Positions 10,313-20,126 of a stretch of 64,000 nucleotides of DNA are shown one piece after another; positions within the stretch are counted from its first letter, which is position 1; every line of letters begins with the position of its first letter. The notes beneath the pieces are model-generated. The model made no database searches and was not told the DNA's origin. It worked only from the letters and a program-made list of their open reading frames with translations. The stretch is from Paracoccus sp. (in: a-proteobacteria) (GTDB lineage: Bacteria; Pseudomonadota; Alphaproteobacteria; Rhodobacterales; Rhodobacteraceae). The stretch is from NCBI RefSeq assembly GCF_030604785.1, contig NZ_JAUVVF010000006.1, positions 35,641 to 99,640 on the forward strand, written 5' to 3'. A program made the position numbers and the translations under genes.

Positions 10313-10896
10313 GCTATCGTCTGGGGCTGACCGGCAGCATCGGCATGGGCAAATCCACGACAGCCGCGATGTTCCGCGACCTTGGCCATCCGGTCTGGGA
10401 CGCAGACGAGGCCGTGCACCGGCTCTATGCCCCGGGCGGCGCGGCGGTCGAGCCGATCCGGGCGGCCTTTCCCGGCTGCATCTCGGCCGGTGGCGTCGAT
10501 CGCGGTCTGCTGAAACAGGCCTTGGCGGCCGATCCGGGCGCGCTGGCGCGGCTCGAGGCGATCGTGCATCCGCTGGTGGCGGCGGACCGCGCCGCCTTCA
10601 TCGCCGCCCATGCCTCGGCGCCGCTGGTCGTGCTCGACATCCCGCTTCTGTTCGAGACGGGCCGCGACCCCTCCCTCGACGGCGTCGCGGTCGTCTCGAC
10701 CGATGCCGAGACGCAGCGCGCCCGTGTTCTGGCGCGGCCCGGGATGACGGCGCAGATGCTGGACATGATCCTGTCCCGTCAGATGCCTGACGCTGAAAAG
10801 CGCGCCCGCGCCGACTGGGTCATTCCGACCGACGACCTGCCCACCACCCGACAGGCCGTCCTGTCCCTGATCGAGGATATCCGTTCCCATGCGTGA
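10309..10896 (+). CDS. coaE: Dephospho-CoA kinase
   Basis: [37 protein letters not shown]; ATGA overlap with aroE. Confidence 0.96.
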   Translation: [195 protein letters not shown]

Positions 10897-11590
10897 GATT
10901 GTCCTGGACACCGAAACCACCGGCTTCGAGGCCGAAGGCGACGACCGCATCGTCGAGATCGGCGCGCTGGAGCTGGTGAACCATCTGCCCACCGGCCGCA
11001 CCTTCCACGTCTATATCAATCCCGAACGCGCCATGCCGAAAGAGGCATTCGAAGTTCATGGCCTGGGTGACGACTTCCTGCGCGACAAGCCGAAATTCGC
11101 GCAGATCGCCCGCGACTTTTTGGACTTCATCGGTGCGGATTCGCGTCTGGTCATCCACAACGCGACCTTCGACATGCGCTTTCTCAACGCCGAGTTGACG
11201 CGGGCGGGTCATCCCGCGCTGCCGATGTCGCGCGCGCTGGACACGCTGGAGCTGGCGCGGCGGCGCTTTCCCGGCTCGCCCGCCACGCTGGACGCCCTGT
11301 GCCGGCGCTTCGGCGTGGACAATTCCGGCCGCGAACTGCACGGCGCGCTGCTGGATTCCGAATTGCTGGCCGAGGTCTATCTGGAACTGGTCGGCGGGCG
11401 TCAGCCCGACCTGGTTCTGGTCGGCCCCTCGGGCGGGCAGGCGGATGCCGCGGGTCCGCGCATGCAGCCCCGCGCGCAGCGCCCCCGCCCCCTGCCCCCG
11501 CGCCTGACCGAAGCCGAGGCCGAGGCTCATGCCGCCTTTGTCGGGAAGCTGGGCGAAGGGGCGGTCTGGCTGCGCTACAGCGACGCGTGA
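10889..11590 (+). CDS. dnaQ: DNA polymerase III epsilon subunit (proofreading exonuclease)
   Basis: REIVLDTETTGFEAEGDDRIVEIGALEL, LVIHNATFDMRFLNAEL. Confidence 0.97.
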   Translation: MREIVLDTETTGFEAEGDDRIVEIGALELVNHLPTGRTFHVYINPERAMPKEAFEVHGLGDDFLRDKPKFAQIARDFLDFIGADSRLVIHNATFDMRFLNAELTRAGHPALPMSRALDTLELARRRFPGSPATLDALCRRFGVDNSGRELHGALLDSELLAEVYLELVGGRQPDLVLVGPSGGQADAAGPRMQPRAQRPRPLPPRLTEAEAEAHAAFVGKLGEGAVWLRYSDA

Positions 11591-11627
11591 TACGGACGGC
11601 CATTGCGGCGCGGGCCCTTGTTCCTGC

Positions 11628-12557
11628 ATGGTCGAAGAAACAGGGCAGGTGCCGATGCTGACGATGCTGCGCGAGTTCTGGTCGTTCTGGGCCGCCATCC
11701 TGGAAAGGATGGACAAGACCCACATGACGCTGATCGCGGCCGGCGTGGCCTTTTACGCCATGTTCGCCGTCTTTCCCGGACTTGGCGCGATCATCGCGCT
11801 GTGGAGCCTGTGGTTCGATCCCGCCGTGGTGCTGACCTATCTGGACGTCGCGCATGAATTCATCCCCGGCGGCGCGGCCGAGATCGTCGACGATCAGGTC
11901 CTGTCCCTGACCGAGGGCGGCCAGACCGCCATCGGCTGGACCTCTTTCGTGTCGTTCCTGATCGCCACGATTGCCGCCCGGGCCGGGGTGGATGCGCTTA
12001 TCCGGGGACTGAACGCGGCTTACGGCGTGCGCGCGCATTCCACGATCTTCGGCTTCATGCTGGCCTATCTGCTGACGCTGGTGATCGTCGGCATTTCGCT
12101 GGCGGGCCTCGCCACCATCGTGATCGTGCCGATCCTCTTGAACTTCTTCGTCTTTGCGCCGGTGCGGGGGCTTCTTGTCACCGCTTTGCCCTGGGTCGGG
12201 ATGTTCGCACTGGTCATCGTGACCATCGGCATCCTCTACCGCTACGGGCCGAACGTGAAGACGCCGCGCACGCCCATCTTCACGGTGGGTGCGTTCTTTG
12301 CGGCGCTGCTCTGGTCGGCGGGCTCGATCGCCTTTTCGGCCTATCTGTCCAGCTTCAACAGCTACAACCGGATCTACGGCTCGATCGGGACGGTCGTGGC
12401 GCTGCTGATGTGGTTTTATCTGGCCGGCTTCTCGGTGCTGCTGGGCGCGCTGATCAATGTCGAGCGCGCCCGCAGGCGCCGGATGCGCGATGTGCGCGCC
12501 CTGCGCCGGCACGCCGATCCTGCCGGGCAGGACGGCGCATCCGGCGCCAAGGGCTGA
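11628..12557 (+). CDS. YihY/virulence factor BrkB family membrane protein
   Basis: AAGVAFYAMFAVFPGLGAIIALW, TVGAFFAALLWSAGSIAFSAYLSSFNSYNRIYGSIGTVVALLMWFYL; start chosen at MVEETG. Confidence 0.9.
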   Translation: MVEETGQVPMLTMLREFWSFWAAILERMDKTHMTLIAAGVAFYAMFAVFPGLGAIIALWSLWFDPAVVLTYLDVAHEFIPGGAAEIVDDQVLSLTEGGQTAIGWTSFVSFLIATIAARAGVDALIRGLNAAYGVRAHSTIFGFMLAYLLTLVIVGISLAGLATIVIVPILLNFFVFAPVRGLLVTALPWVGMFALVIVTIGILYRYGPNVKTPRTPIFTVGAFFAALLWSAGSIAFSAYLSSFNSYNRIYGSIGTVVALLMWFYLAGFSVLLGALINVERARRRRMRDVRALRRHADPAGQDGASGAKG

Positions 12558-13361
12558 TCAGGCCTCCAGCCCCTCGGTCGAGGCGAAGAACATCGCCTGG
12601 CTGACGGCGGAACGCACCTGTTCCTCGCTGTAGGGCTTCGAGATCAGGAAGGCCGGCTCGGGACGTTCGCCGGTCAGCAGGCGCTCGGGGAAGGCGGTGA
12701 TGAAGATCACCGGGATGTCGCCCATGTCGCGCAGCAATTCGTTCACCGCATCCACGCCGGACGAGCCGTCGGCCAGCTGGATGTCGGCCAGGATCAGGTC
12801 GGGGCGATACTTGCCCGCCAATTCGATGGCCGCGGAATGGGTGCGGGCGACGCCCGTGACCTCGTGGCCCATCGCCTGGACGATGCCCTTCAGGTCCATC
12901 GCGATGATCATCTCGTCCTCGATCACCATGACCTTGCCGCGGATCGCGCTGCCCATCTCGTTCAGGGCGATCTGGACCAGTTCTTCGGCCTCGGACGGTT
13001 CAATCTGCATCACGCGGGCGATCTGGTCAGGGCGCAGCTCCTCGATGGTGCGCAGCAGCAGCGCTTCGCGGGAATTGGGCGTCAGGCCGCGCAGGTGATC
13101 CTGGGCGCGGCGTTCGCGAGTCGACAGGTCGTGATCCTCGACCGGCTGGCCCGAACTTTGCCAGATCACGTGAAAGGTGCGGAACAGGCCGATACGGATA
13201 TCCTCTTCCCCCTCGAGAACCGAGCGGTCGGTCAGGATCGCCTCCAGCGTGGCGGCCGCATAATTGTCGCCAGCGGTTTGACTGCCGGTCAATGCGCGCG
13301 CATAGCGACGCAGAAAGGGCAGCTCGCGCCCGATGGATTGGGCCAGATCGGCAGCGGTCAT
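12558..13361 (-). CDS. phyR: PhyR-type general stress response regulator (sigma-like domain plus receiver)
   Basis: N-terminal sigma-like domain, C-terminal receiver (VMVIEDEMIIAMDLKGIV, LILADIQLADGSSG, FITAFPERLL); next to nepR/ecfG. Confidence 0.92.
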   Translation of the reverse strand: MTAADLAQSIGRELPFLRRYARALTGSQTAGDNYAAATLEAILTDRSVLEGEEDIRIGLFRTFHVIWQSSGQPVEDHDLSTRERRAQDHLRGLTPNSREALLLRTIEELRPDQIARVMQIEPSEAEELVQIALNEMGSAIRGKVMVIEDEMIIAMDLKGIVQAMGHEVTGVARTHSAAIELAGKYRPDLILADIQLADGSSGVDAVNELLRDMGDIPVIFITAFPERLLTGERPEPAFLISKPYSEEQVRSAVSQAMFFASTEGLEA

Positions 13362-13391
13362 GGAACAGTCCTCATATTTCGCAACTTGCAA

Positions 13392-13417
13392 GGAACTATT
13401 ATCACGACCTATCGGTT
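13392..13417 (+). promoter_or_regulatory. Candidate EcfG-type promoter (GGAAC-N16-CGGTT)
   Basis: ggaactattatcacgacctatcggtt in the phyR/nepR divergent intergenic region, 40 bp upstream of the nepR start. Confidence 0.6.
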
Positions 13418-13456
13418 GCATCACGTGCGCACAAGATTTTCAGGATCGACAACACG

Positions 13457-13603
13457 ATGCCAGCCAAACGCGACGACCGTCGGAGAGCAGCGGTGGAGAA
13501 GCAGATAGACGAAAACCTCAAGCGGGTCTACGAACAGGACGCCACGGACGAGATCCCCGACCGCTTTCTGGAACTGCTCCAGAAGCTGAAGGAACAGAAA
13601 TGA
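13457..13603 (+). CDS. nepR: NepR family anti-sigma factor (48 aa)
   Basis: MPAKRDDRRRAAVEKQIDENLKRVYEQDATDEIPDRFLELLQKLKEQK; NepR core motif and location. Confidence 0.88.
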   Translation: MPAKRDDRRRAAVEKQIDENLKRVYEQDATDEIPDRFLELLQKLKEQK

Positions 13604-13640
13604 GATCCGGCGCCTTTGCGTCGCGTGACAAGGCCATCCG

Positions 13641-14207
13641 ATGAGCAACCCCCTTCAGGACGATCCGCGCGAACAGCTGGTCTCTCATCTTCCGGCGTTG
13701 CGGGCCTTCGCGCTGTCGCTGACGCGCGAGGGTGCGTCTGCCGATGACCTGGTGCAGGACACGATCGTCAAGGCCTGGACCAACATGGACAAGTTCCAGA
13801 CCGGCACCAACCTGCGCGCCTGGCTGTTCACGATCCTGCGCAACACCTTCTATTCGTCTCGCCGCAAGACCAAGCGCGAGGTCAGCGACTCGGACGGGCT
13901 GCACGCGTCGCGGCAGGCCACCAAGCCCGATCACGACGGTCGCCTTGCGATGAACGATTTCCGCGCGGCCTTCGCGCTTTTGCCGGATGAGCAGCGCGAG
14001 GCGCTGATCCTTGTCGGGGCCTCGGGTTTCTCCTACGAGGAAGCCGCCAGCATGACCGGCGTCGCCGTGGGCACGGTCAAGTCGCGCGCCAATCGGGGCC
14101 GCCGCAAGCTGGCCGAGCTGCTGCATCTGGCAGACGGAGAGGAAATGCAGATGACCGATCAGGCCACACTTGCCGTCATGGCACAGAACCACGCAGCGTC
14201 CCGCTAG
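13641..14207 (+). CDS. ecfG: EcfG-type ECF sigma factor of the general stress response
   Basis: DDLVQDTIVKAWTNMDKFQTGTNLRAWLFTILRNTFYS, EAASMTGVAVGTVKSRANRGRRKLAELL. Confidence 0.92.
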   Translation: MSNPLQDDPREQLVSHLPALRAFALSLTREGASADDLVQDTIVKAWTNMDKFQTGTNLRAWLFTILRNTFYSSRRKTKREVSDSDGLHASRQATKPDHDGRLAMNDFRAAFALLPDEQREALILVGASGFSYEEAASMTGVAVGTVKSRANRGRRKLAELLHLADGEEMQMTDQATLAVMAQNHAASR

Positions 14208-14219
14208 AACGGCGGACGA

Positions 14220-15998
14220 ATGCGACGGATCGCGGAACGGCTGGACTTCACGCGGCGCCTTGGCTTTCGCCTGGGCGCCCTGTTGTCGATTGCGATCCTG
14301 CCCATCGGCCTGATCTCGCTGATCCAGAACCTGCACCTGTCGCGCGAGGCCGAACGCAGCGCCGAACTGGCGCTGCTAGGCCGCACGGCCTCGGCGGCGG
14401 CGGGGGAGCGGGCGCTTCTGCAAAGCGCCCTCGGCTCGGCCGAGGCCCTTGGGCCGGCGGTTCTGGAAACGATGGAGCAGCCGCAGCAATGCTCCGACCT
14501 GATGCGCAATTTCGTCCAGCGAAGCGCCACCTATCTTGCAGCCGCCTTCGTGCCGGTCGACGGCGTGACAAGCTGCCTGTCGGGCGATGTCGAGCGGGTC
14601 GACGTGAATTCGGCCCTGCCCCCGGGGATGGAGCAGCCGATGACGCGGGTCTTCGCCGTCCGGAACGCGCCGATCAGCCAACAGGCGGCGGTCGTCGTCA
14701 TGCAGCCGTTGTTCTCGGGGACGGATTTCCTGGGCTACACGGCCGTGTCGCTGAGCCAGGATCTGCTGCGGTCGACCCATCTTCCCAATGCGGGAACCGA
14801 GGGCGCGCATATCATCAGCTTCAACAACCAGGGCGAATTGCTGACCGCCGACAGCGTTCTGGGCGCCAGGGCCGTGTCGCTTCTGCCGCGCGGGCTGGAA
14901 CTGGCAACGCTGGCGCGGCAGGGGGAATCCTCGTTCCGGGCGCTGTCCGAGGGTGGCGAACGGCGCGTCTTCACCGTCGTTCCGGTCGTTCCCGGCCTTG
15001 TCTATGCGCTTGGCAGCTGGACACCGCGCACGGCGGGCTTCGGCGTGTTCCAGCTGTCGCGCGTGGGGGCGGTCATCCTGCCCGTGGCGTTGTGGGCGGT
15101 GTCGCTCGCCGTGGCCTATCTGGCCGTGTTCCGGCTGGTCCTGCGTCATATCAGCGTGCTGCGCGGCCAGATGCGGCGTTTCGCCATCGGTGCCCGCGAC
15201 ACCGCGCCCCCGGTTCTGGAAGATGCGCCGACCGAGATCGCGGATGTCAGCCAGACCTTCCACAACATGGCGCGCATCCTGATCCGCGACGAAGAGGCGA
15301 TGGAGAAGTCGGTCGCCGAAAAGACCGTCCTGCTGAAAGAGGTCCATCACCGGGTCAAGAACAACCTGCAGCTGATCGCCTCGATCATCAACATGCAGAG
15401 CCGTCTTGTGGATGACCAGGACGCCAAGCGCGTGCTGCGTTCGGTCCAGGACCGTGTGGCGGCGCTGGCGACGATCTATCGCAACCTCTATCAGGCCGAA
15501 CAGCTGGACGCGGTGCAGGCCGATGCGCTGCTGGGCGACATCATCGGCCAGATGGGCAATGTCGCCGCCGCCAGCGGGCGCGATCTGGACATCCGCACCC
15601 GGATCGACCCGCTGCGGATGGTGCCCGATCAGGCCGTGCCGCTGACCCTGCTGGCGACCGAGGCCTTCACCAACGCGCTGAAATATGCACGGCCCGGCCC
15701 GCACGAGGAACGCGCCCTCGTCACCGTGACCCTGACCGAACCGAAACCCGGCATCGGCCATCTGGAAGTGACGAATTCGGTCAGCGATATGCCGGTGGCC
15801 AGCGCGGGAACCGGTCTTGGATCGCAGCTGATCGAGGCTTTCGCCATGCAGCTTGAAGCGCAGGTCGAACATGACGCGACGCAGGGCCAGCACCGCGTGG
15901 CGGTCAGCTTCGATCTGGCGCGGGGCGGCCAGCCGGCGGGTCAGGACCCGCGCAAGGTGGTGCTGACATCGGCCGCGCGGGCGGGCTCGCGCCACTAG
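14220..15998 (+). CDS. Sensor histidine kinase, HisKA_2 type, likely general stress response kinase
   Basis: LLKEVHHRVKNNLQLIASIINMQSRL, periplasmic sensor region between TM segments, directly downstream of ecfG. Confidence 0.88.
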   Translation: MRRIAERLDFTRRLGFRLGALLSIAILPIGLISLIQNLHLSREAERSAELALLGRTASAAAGERALLQSALGSAEALGPAVLETMEQPQQCSDLMRNFVQRSATYLAAAFVPVDGVTSCLSGDVERVDVNSALPPGMEQPMTRVFAVRNAPISQQAAVVVMQPLFSGTDFLGYTAVSLSQDLLRSTHLPNAGTEGAHIISFNNQGELLTADSVLGARAVSLLPRGLELATLARQGESSFRALSEGGERRVFTVVPVVPGLVYALGSWTPRTAGFGVFQLSRVGAVILPVALWAVSLAVAYLAVFRLVLRHISVLRGQMRRFAIGARDTAPPVLEDAPTEIADVSQTFHNMARILIRDEEAMEKSVAEKTVLLKEVHHRVKNNLQLIASIINMQSRLVDDQDAKRVLRSVQDRVAALATIYRNLYQAEQLDAVQADALLGDIIGQMGNVAAASGRDLDIRTRIDPLRMVPDQAVPLTLLATEAFTNALKYARPGPHEERALVTVTLTEPKPGIGHLEVTNSVSDMPVASAGTGLGSQLIEAFAMQLEAQVEHDATQGQHRVAVSFDLARGGQPAGQDPRKVVLTSAARAGSRH

Positions 15999-16036
15999 CC
16001 GCTTGCGCCTTGCGGGACCAGGCCTATCTTTCAGCA

Positions 16037-16759
16037 ATGAGCGCCGAACCCTCATACGATCTTGCGACCGGCCGCGGCCTGATCGCCTGTCCCAGCTGCG
16101 ATGCGCTGCATCTGCGCGAAGACATGGCCCCGGGCGAGACCGCGCGCTGCATCCGCTGCGGCCATGTGCTGGCCAAGCCGCGCGAGGGCGCGTTCGGCCA
16201 GCTGATCGCGCTGGCCTTCACCTCGATGGTGCTGCTGATCGGAGCGGTGTTCTTTCCCTTCCTCGAGGTCTCGACCTTCGGCTTCGGCAATGCCAGCTCG
16301 CTCTTTGACGTGGCGCTGGCCTTTGCGGACGGGGTGCTGCTGCCGCTCGTCGTCGCGGTGCTGGCGATGATCATCGGACTGCCGATCGCGCGGTCATTCC
16401 TGCTGGTCTACACTCTGGTCCCCTTGGCGCAGGGCCGCCCGCCCCACCGCCACGCCGCCACGGCGTTCCGCTGGTCGGAAACGCTGCGCCCCTGGTCCAT
16501 GGCCGAGATCTTCGTGATCGGCACCGCCGTCGCGCTGGTCAAGGTGGCGGGCCTGGCCTCGGTGCATCTGGGGCCGGCCTTCTGGGCCTTCTGCGCGCTG
16601 ATCTTCGTCAACCTCGCCAGCCGGTCCTTCATGTGCCGCACCTCGATCTGGGACGCGATCGAGCAATCGGGCCAGTCCGTCGATGACCGCGACCCTGCCG
16701 GCCCCCCTGCCGAGGCGCAGCGCCCCGCCAACCTTGCCGATCCGCAGGCCGGTGCATGA
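16037..16759 (+). CDS. Paraquat-inducible protein A family protein (PqiA half 1)
   Basis: N-terminal zinc ribbon CPSC...CIRC plus four TM segments. Confidence 0.87.
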   Translation: MSAEPSYDLATGRGLIACPSCDALHLREDMAPGETARCIRCGHVLAKPREGAFGQLIALAFTSMVLLIGAVFFPFLEVSTFGFGNASSLFDVALAFADGVLLPLVVAVLAMIIGLPIARSFLLVYTLVPLAQGRPPHRHAATAFRWSETLRPWSMAEIFVIGTAVALVKVAGLASVHLGPAFWAFCALIFVNLASRSFMCRTSIWDAIEQSGQSVDDRDPAGPPAEAQRPANLADPQAGA

Positions 16760-17445
16760 GCGCCCAGACCGAGCCGCAATCGCCGGTCCTGACCGCCCAT
16801 CGCGCGGGCCTGATCGGCTGCCGGTCCTGCGGCCGCGTCTGGCCGCAAGATGAAGCCCATTGCCACCGCTGCGGGGCCGAACTGGTGCCACCCGACCGGC
16901 GCGGGCTGCAGGCCGTCTGGGCTTGGCTGATCGCGGGGCTGATCGCCTACATCCCCGCCAATGTCTTTCCGATGATGAGCACCCAGACCTTTGCCGGGCT
17001 GGCGGGCAATTCCGAAGCCACGATCCTCGGCGGCGTGATCGAGCTGATCCATTACGGCAGCTGGGACATTGCGGTCATCGTCTTCGTCGCCTCGATCGTC
17101 GTGCCGGTGGGCAAGTTCATCGCCATCGCCTGGCTGGCCGTGGTGGCCGGACGCCCGGCCAATGTCGATCAGGCGCATACGCGGCTGAAGGTCTACGAGG
17201 TGGTCGAATTCATCGGCCGTTGGTCGATGATCGACGTCTTCGTCGTCGCGATCCTGTCGGCGCTGGTGCAGCTTGGTTTCGTCGCCTCGATCAAGCCGGG
17301 CCCGGCTGCGGTCTCGTTCGCGCTGTCGGTTGCCTTCACGATGCTTTCCGCGCAAAGCTTTGACGCAAGGCTGATCTGGCGCGGCTTGCCGCTGCGAAGC
17401 CGAAGCAGTGCAGGCAGCGCCACGACAGGACCGAACGATGAGTGA
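16756..17445 (+). CDS. Paraquat-inducible protein A family protein (PqiA half 2)
   Basis: N-terminal zinc ribbon CRSC...CHRC; AYIPANVFPMMST typical of PqiA. Confidence 0.87.
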   Translation: MSAQTEPQSPVLTAHRAGLIGCRSCGRVWPQDEAHCHRCGAELVPPDRRGLQAVWAWLIAGLIAYIPANVFPMMSTQTFAGLAGNSEATILGGVIELIHYGSWDIAVIVFVASIVVPVGKFIAIAWLAVVAGRPANVDQAHTRLKVYEVVEFIGRWSMIDVFVVAILSALVQLGFVASIKPGPAAVSFALSVAFTMLSAQSFDARLIWRGLPLRSRSSAGSATTGPNDE

Positions 17446-19492
17446 CACCCCCCCGCCCCTGAAACCGGCCAGCCCGGTCCGCAAGACTGCCGCCCGCGCG
17501 GCACAGGCCGGGGTCAACGTCATCTGGCTGGTTCCGATCATCGCGCTGGTGGTCACGCTGGGGATCGCCTGGAACGCCTTTCGCGACCGGGGCAGCCTGA
17601 TCCAGATCGAATTCGCGGATGCCACCGGCATCACCGCCGGCGAGACGACCCTGCGCTTTCGCGAGATCATCGTGGGCCGGGTCGAGGCGGTGCAATTCAC
17701 CCCCGATCTCGGCCGGGTGGTGGTCGATGTCCGCATCAACCGCGATATCGCGCAATATATCGACGACGAGGCCAGCTTCTGGATCGTGCGCCCGCAGGTC
17801 ACCGCGCAGGGGGTGACGAGGCTGGACACTGTGCTGACCGGCGCCTTCATCGAAGGGTATTGGGACGCCGATGTCAGCGAGCCCGCGACCCGCTTCGTCG
17901 GGCTGGAACGTCCGCCCCTGATCCGCAACGACCAGCCCGGCACCTGGGTCACGCTGGCCATGGACGAGGCCGACGGTCTGAACGAGGGCGCGCCGGTCCT
18001 GTTCCGCGGCGTGGCGGTGGGCCGGATCGAGAATATCCGCCTGGATCCCGGCTCGGACCGCGTGCTGGCCGATGCCTTCGTCGAGGCGCCCCATGATGGC
18101 CGCCTGACCAGCGCGACGGTCTTCTGGGACACGTCGGGCTTTTCGCTGTCGCTTGGCGCGCAGGGCCTGTCCTTCAACGTGAATTCGCTGGCCTCGATCC
18201 TTCAAGGCGGCGTGGCCTTCGACACGCTGGCCAGCGGCGGCCGCCCGGTCGAGCCGCAGCAGGTCTTCAACGTGCAGCCCGACGAAGGCACGGCCCGCAA
18301 CCTGCTGTTCAGCGGCGAGGATGACAGCCAGCCGCTGATGCTGGGCATGATCATCGACGATTCCCTGCGCGGCCTGACCCGCGGCGCCGATGTCCAGTTC
18401 CAGGGCCTGCGCGTGGGGCAGGTGAACGATCTGGCCGTCATCACCACCGAAGGGCCGGGCGGGCGGCCGGAACTGCGTCAGCTTGTGACGTTGGCGATCC
18501 GCCCCGGCCGCCTGGGTCTGGCCGACGATGCCGACCCGGCCGATGCGCTGGCCTTCCTGACCTCGGCGGTCGAGGACGGGCTGCGCGCCCGCGTCGCCAG
18601 CGCCGGCTTCCTCGGGACCTCGCTGATCGTCGAACTGGCCGAGATCCCCGACGCGCCCCCCGCCGCCATGGATCTGGAGGCCGAGCCGAACCCGCTGATC
18701 CCCTCGGTCGAGGGCGATCTCGAGGATTTCTCGGCCAGCGCGCAGGGCTTCATCGAACGCATCGGCCGCCTGCCGATCGAGGAATTGATGAACTCGGCCC
18801 GCGACATGCTGGACAGCATTACCGCGATCGCCAGCGATCAGGACACCCGCGCCATCCCCACCGCCTTGCGCGAAGCCATCGAGGATGGCCGTCTGGCCCT
18901 GTCCGACCTGTCGGCCATCACCGCGCAGCTGCGCGAGAACAACAGCGGCGAGACGCTGGCCCAGGCGCTGGAAGATGCCTCGGCCGCGTTTCAGGCGGTG
19001 TCCGAAGCCGCCGCCGATGTCCCCGAGATGGTCGAGCGGATCGATGCCGCCGCCTCTGCGGTCGAGGAATTCGGCTTTGCCGAGGTCAGCGCCCAAGTCG
19101 AGGGGATCCTGGCCGATCTGCGTGCCATGCTGGGCAGCGAGGATGCCGAACAGCTGCCGCGCAACCTGTCGAACACGCTGGAAGCCGCGACCGGCCTTCT
19201 GAACGACCTGCGCGACGGCAATGCGGCGGGCAACCTGAACAACGCGCTGCAATCGGCCAGCAATGCGGCGGACGAGATCGCCGCCTCGGTCCAGCAGCTT
19301 CCGCAGCTGATCCAGCGCCTTCAGGTCGCCGCCGCGCGCGCCGACGGGGTGCTGTCCAGCTATGGCGACCGGTCGGCCTTCAACAACGAGGTCATCGGCA
19401 CCCTGCGCGAATTGCGCCGCGCGACCGAGGCTTTCGGCTCTCTGGCACGCATGATCGAACGTAACCCCCGCGCCTTCATTCTGGGACGCTGA
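17438..19492 (+). CDS. pqiB: PqiB family protein with multiple MCE/MlaD domains
   Basis: WLVPIIALVVTLGIAWNAF, repeated MCE segments such as ITAGETTLRFREIIVGRVEAVQF. Confidence 0.92.
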   Translation: MSDTPPPLKPASPVRKTAARAAQAGVNVIWLVPIIALVVTLGIAWNAFRDRGSLIQIEFADATGITAGETTLRFREIIVGRVEAVQFTPDLGRVVVDVRINRDIAQYIDDEASFWIVRPQVTAQGVTRLDTVLTGAFIEGYWDADVSEPATRFVGLERPPLIRNDQPGTWVTLAMDEADGLNEGAPVLFRGVAVGRIENIRLDPGSDRVLADAFVEAPHDGRLTSATVFWDTSGFSLSLGAQGLSFNVNSLASILQGGVAFDTLASGGRPVEPQQVFNVQPDEGTARNLLFSGEDDSQPLMLGMIIDDSLRGLTRGADVQFQGLRVGQVNDLAVITTEGPGGRPELRQLVTLAIRPGRLGLADDADPADALAFLTSAVEDGLRARVASAGFLGTSLIVELAEIPDAPPAAMDLEAEPNPLIPSVEGDLEDFSASAQGFIERIGRLPIEELMNSARDMLDSITAIASDQDTRAIPTALREAIEDGRLALSDLSAITAQLRENNSGETLAQALEDASAAFQAVSEAAADVPEMVERIDAAASAVEEFGFAEVSAQVEGILADLRAMLGSEDAEQLPRNLSNTLEAATGLLNDLRDGNAAGNLNNALQSASNAADEIAASVQQLPQLIQRLQVAAARADGVLSSYGDRSAFNNEVIGTLRELRRATEAFGSLARMIERNPRAFILGR

Positions 19493-19493
19493 C

Positions 19494-20126
19494 ATGACCA
19501 AAGCCCTTGCCCTGTTCCCTGCCGCGCTTCTGGCGCTTGGCGCCTGTTCCAACCCGGAAAAGACCGCGCGCCATCTGATCGACCCGCCCACTGCGGGGAT
19601 TCAGGTGCCCAACCGGCTGGGTTCGGCGGTGCTGAAGGACGTGGCGCTGCCGCAATACGCGTCGGATCAAGAGGTCGCGTTCCAGACCGCCGATGGCGCC
19701 GTGCGGTCGAACCCGGACAATGTCTGGGCCGACAGCCCCAGCCGGGCCTTCACCACGGTGCTTGCCCGCGCCATCACCGACGTGTCTGGCGCGACCGTGA
19801 TCGGCGAGCCCTGGCCGCTGGCTGAACCCCCGCGCCGCGAGGTCGAGGTGCGCGTCGAACGCGCGCTGGCGCAGGCCAACGGCATCTATCGTCTGAGCGG
19901 TCGCTATTTCGTGGCCGACGGGGCGGGCGGTGGCGCGAACCACGCGCGCAGCTTTGACATCAGCGTGCCGATGGCGGCGCAGTCGCCCGCCGCTACGGCT
20001 GCCGCGCAAAGTCAGGCCATCGCGATCCTTGCCCAGCAGATCGCCACCCTGTCCGGGCCGGGCAGCACCATCGCGACCAGCGCGCCTTCGGCCAGTGACC
20101 CGTTCGCGCTGCCGCCGCTTTTCTAG
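19494..20126 (+). CDS. PqiC/ABC-type transport auxiliary lipoprotein
   Basis: Lipobox ALLALGAC; end of pqi operon; ABC-transport auxiliary lipoprotein pattern. Confidence 0.82.
   Translation: MTKALALFPAALLALGACSNPEKTARHLIDPPTAGIQVPNRLGSAVLKDVALPQYASDQEVAFQTADGAVRSNPDNVWADSPSRAFTTVLARAITDVSGATVIGEPWPLAEPPRREVEVRVERALAQANGIYRLSGRYFVADGAGGGANHARSFDISVPMAAQSPAATAAAQSQAIAILAQQIATLSGPGSTIATSAPSASDPFALPPLF

Noticed and set aside
13163-13180. atcacgtgaaagg, a parS-like core inside phyR
   Set aside because: Too many mismatches to the 16-bp consensus.
17336-19591. 751-aa ORF antisense to pqiB
   Set aside because: Typical antisense artefact of GC-rich coding; no domain signatures.
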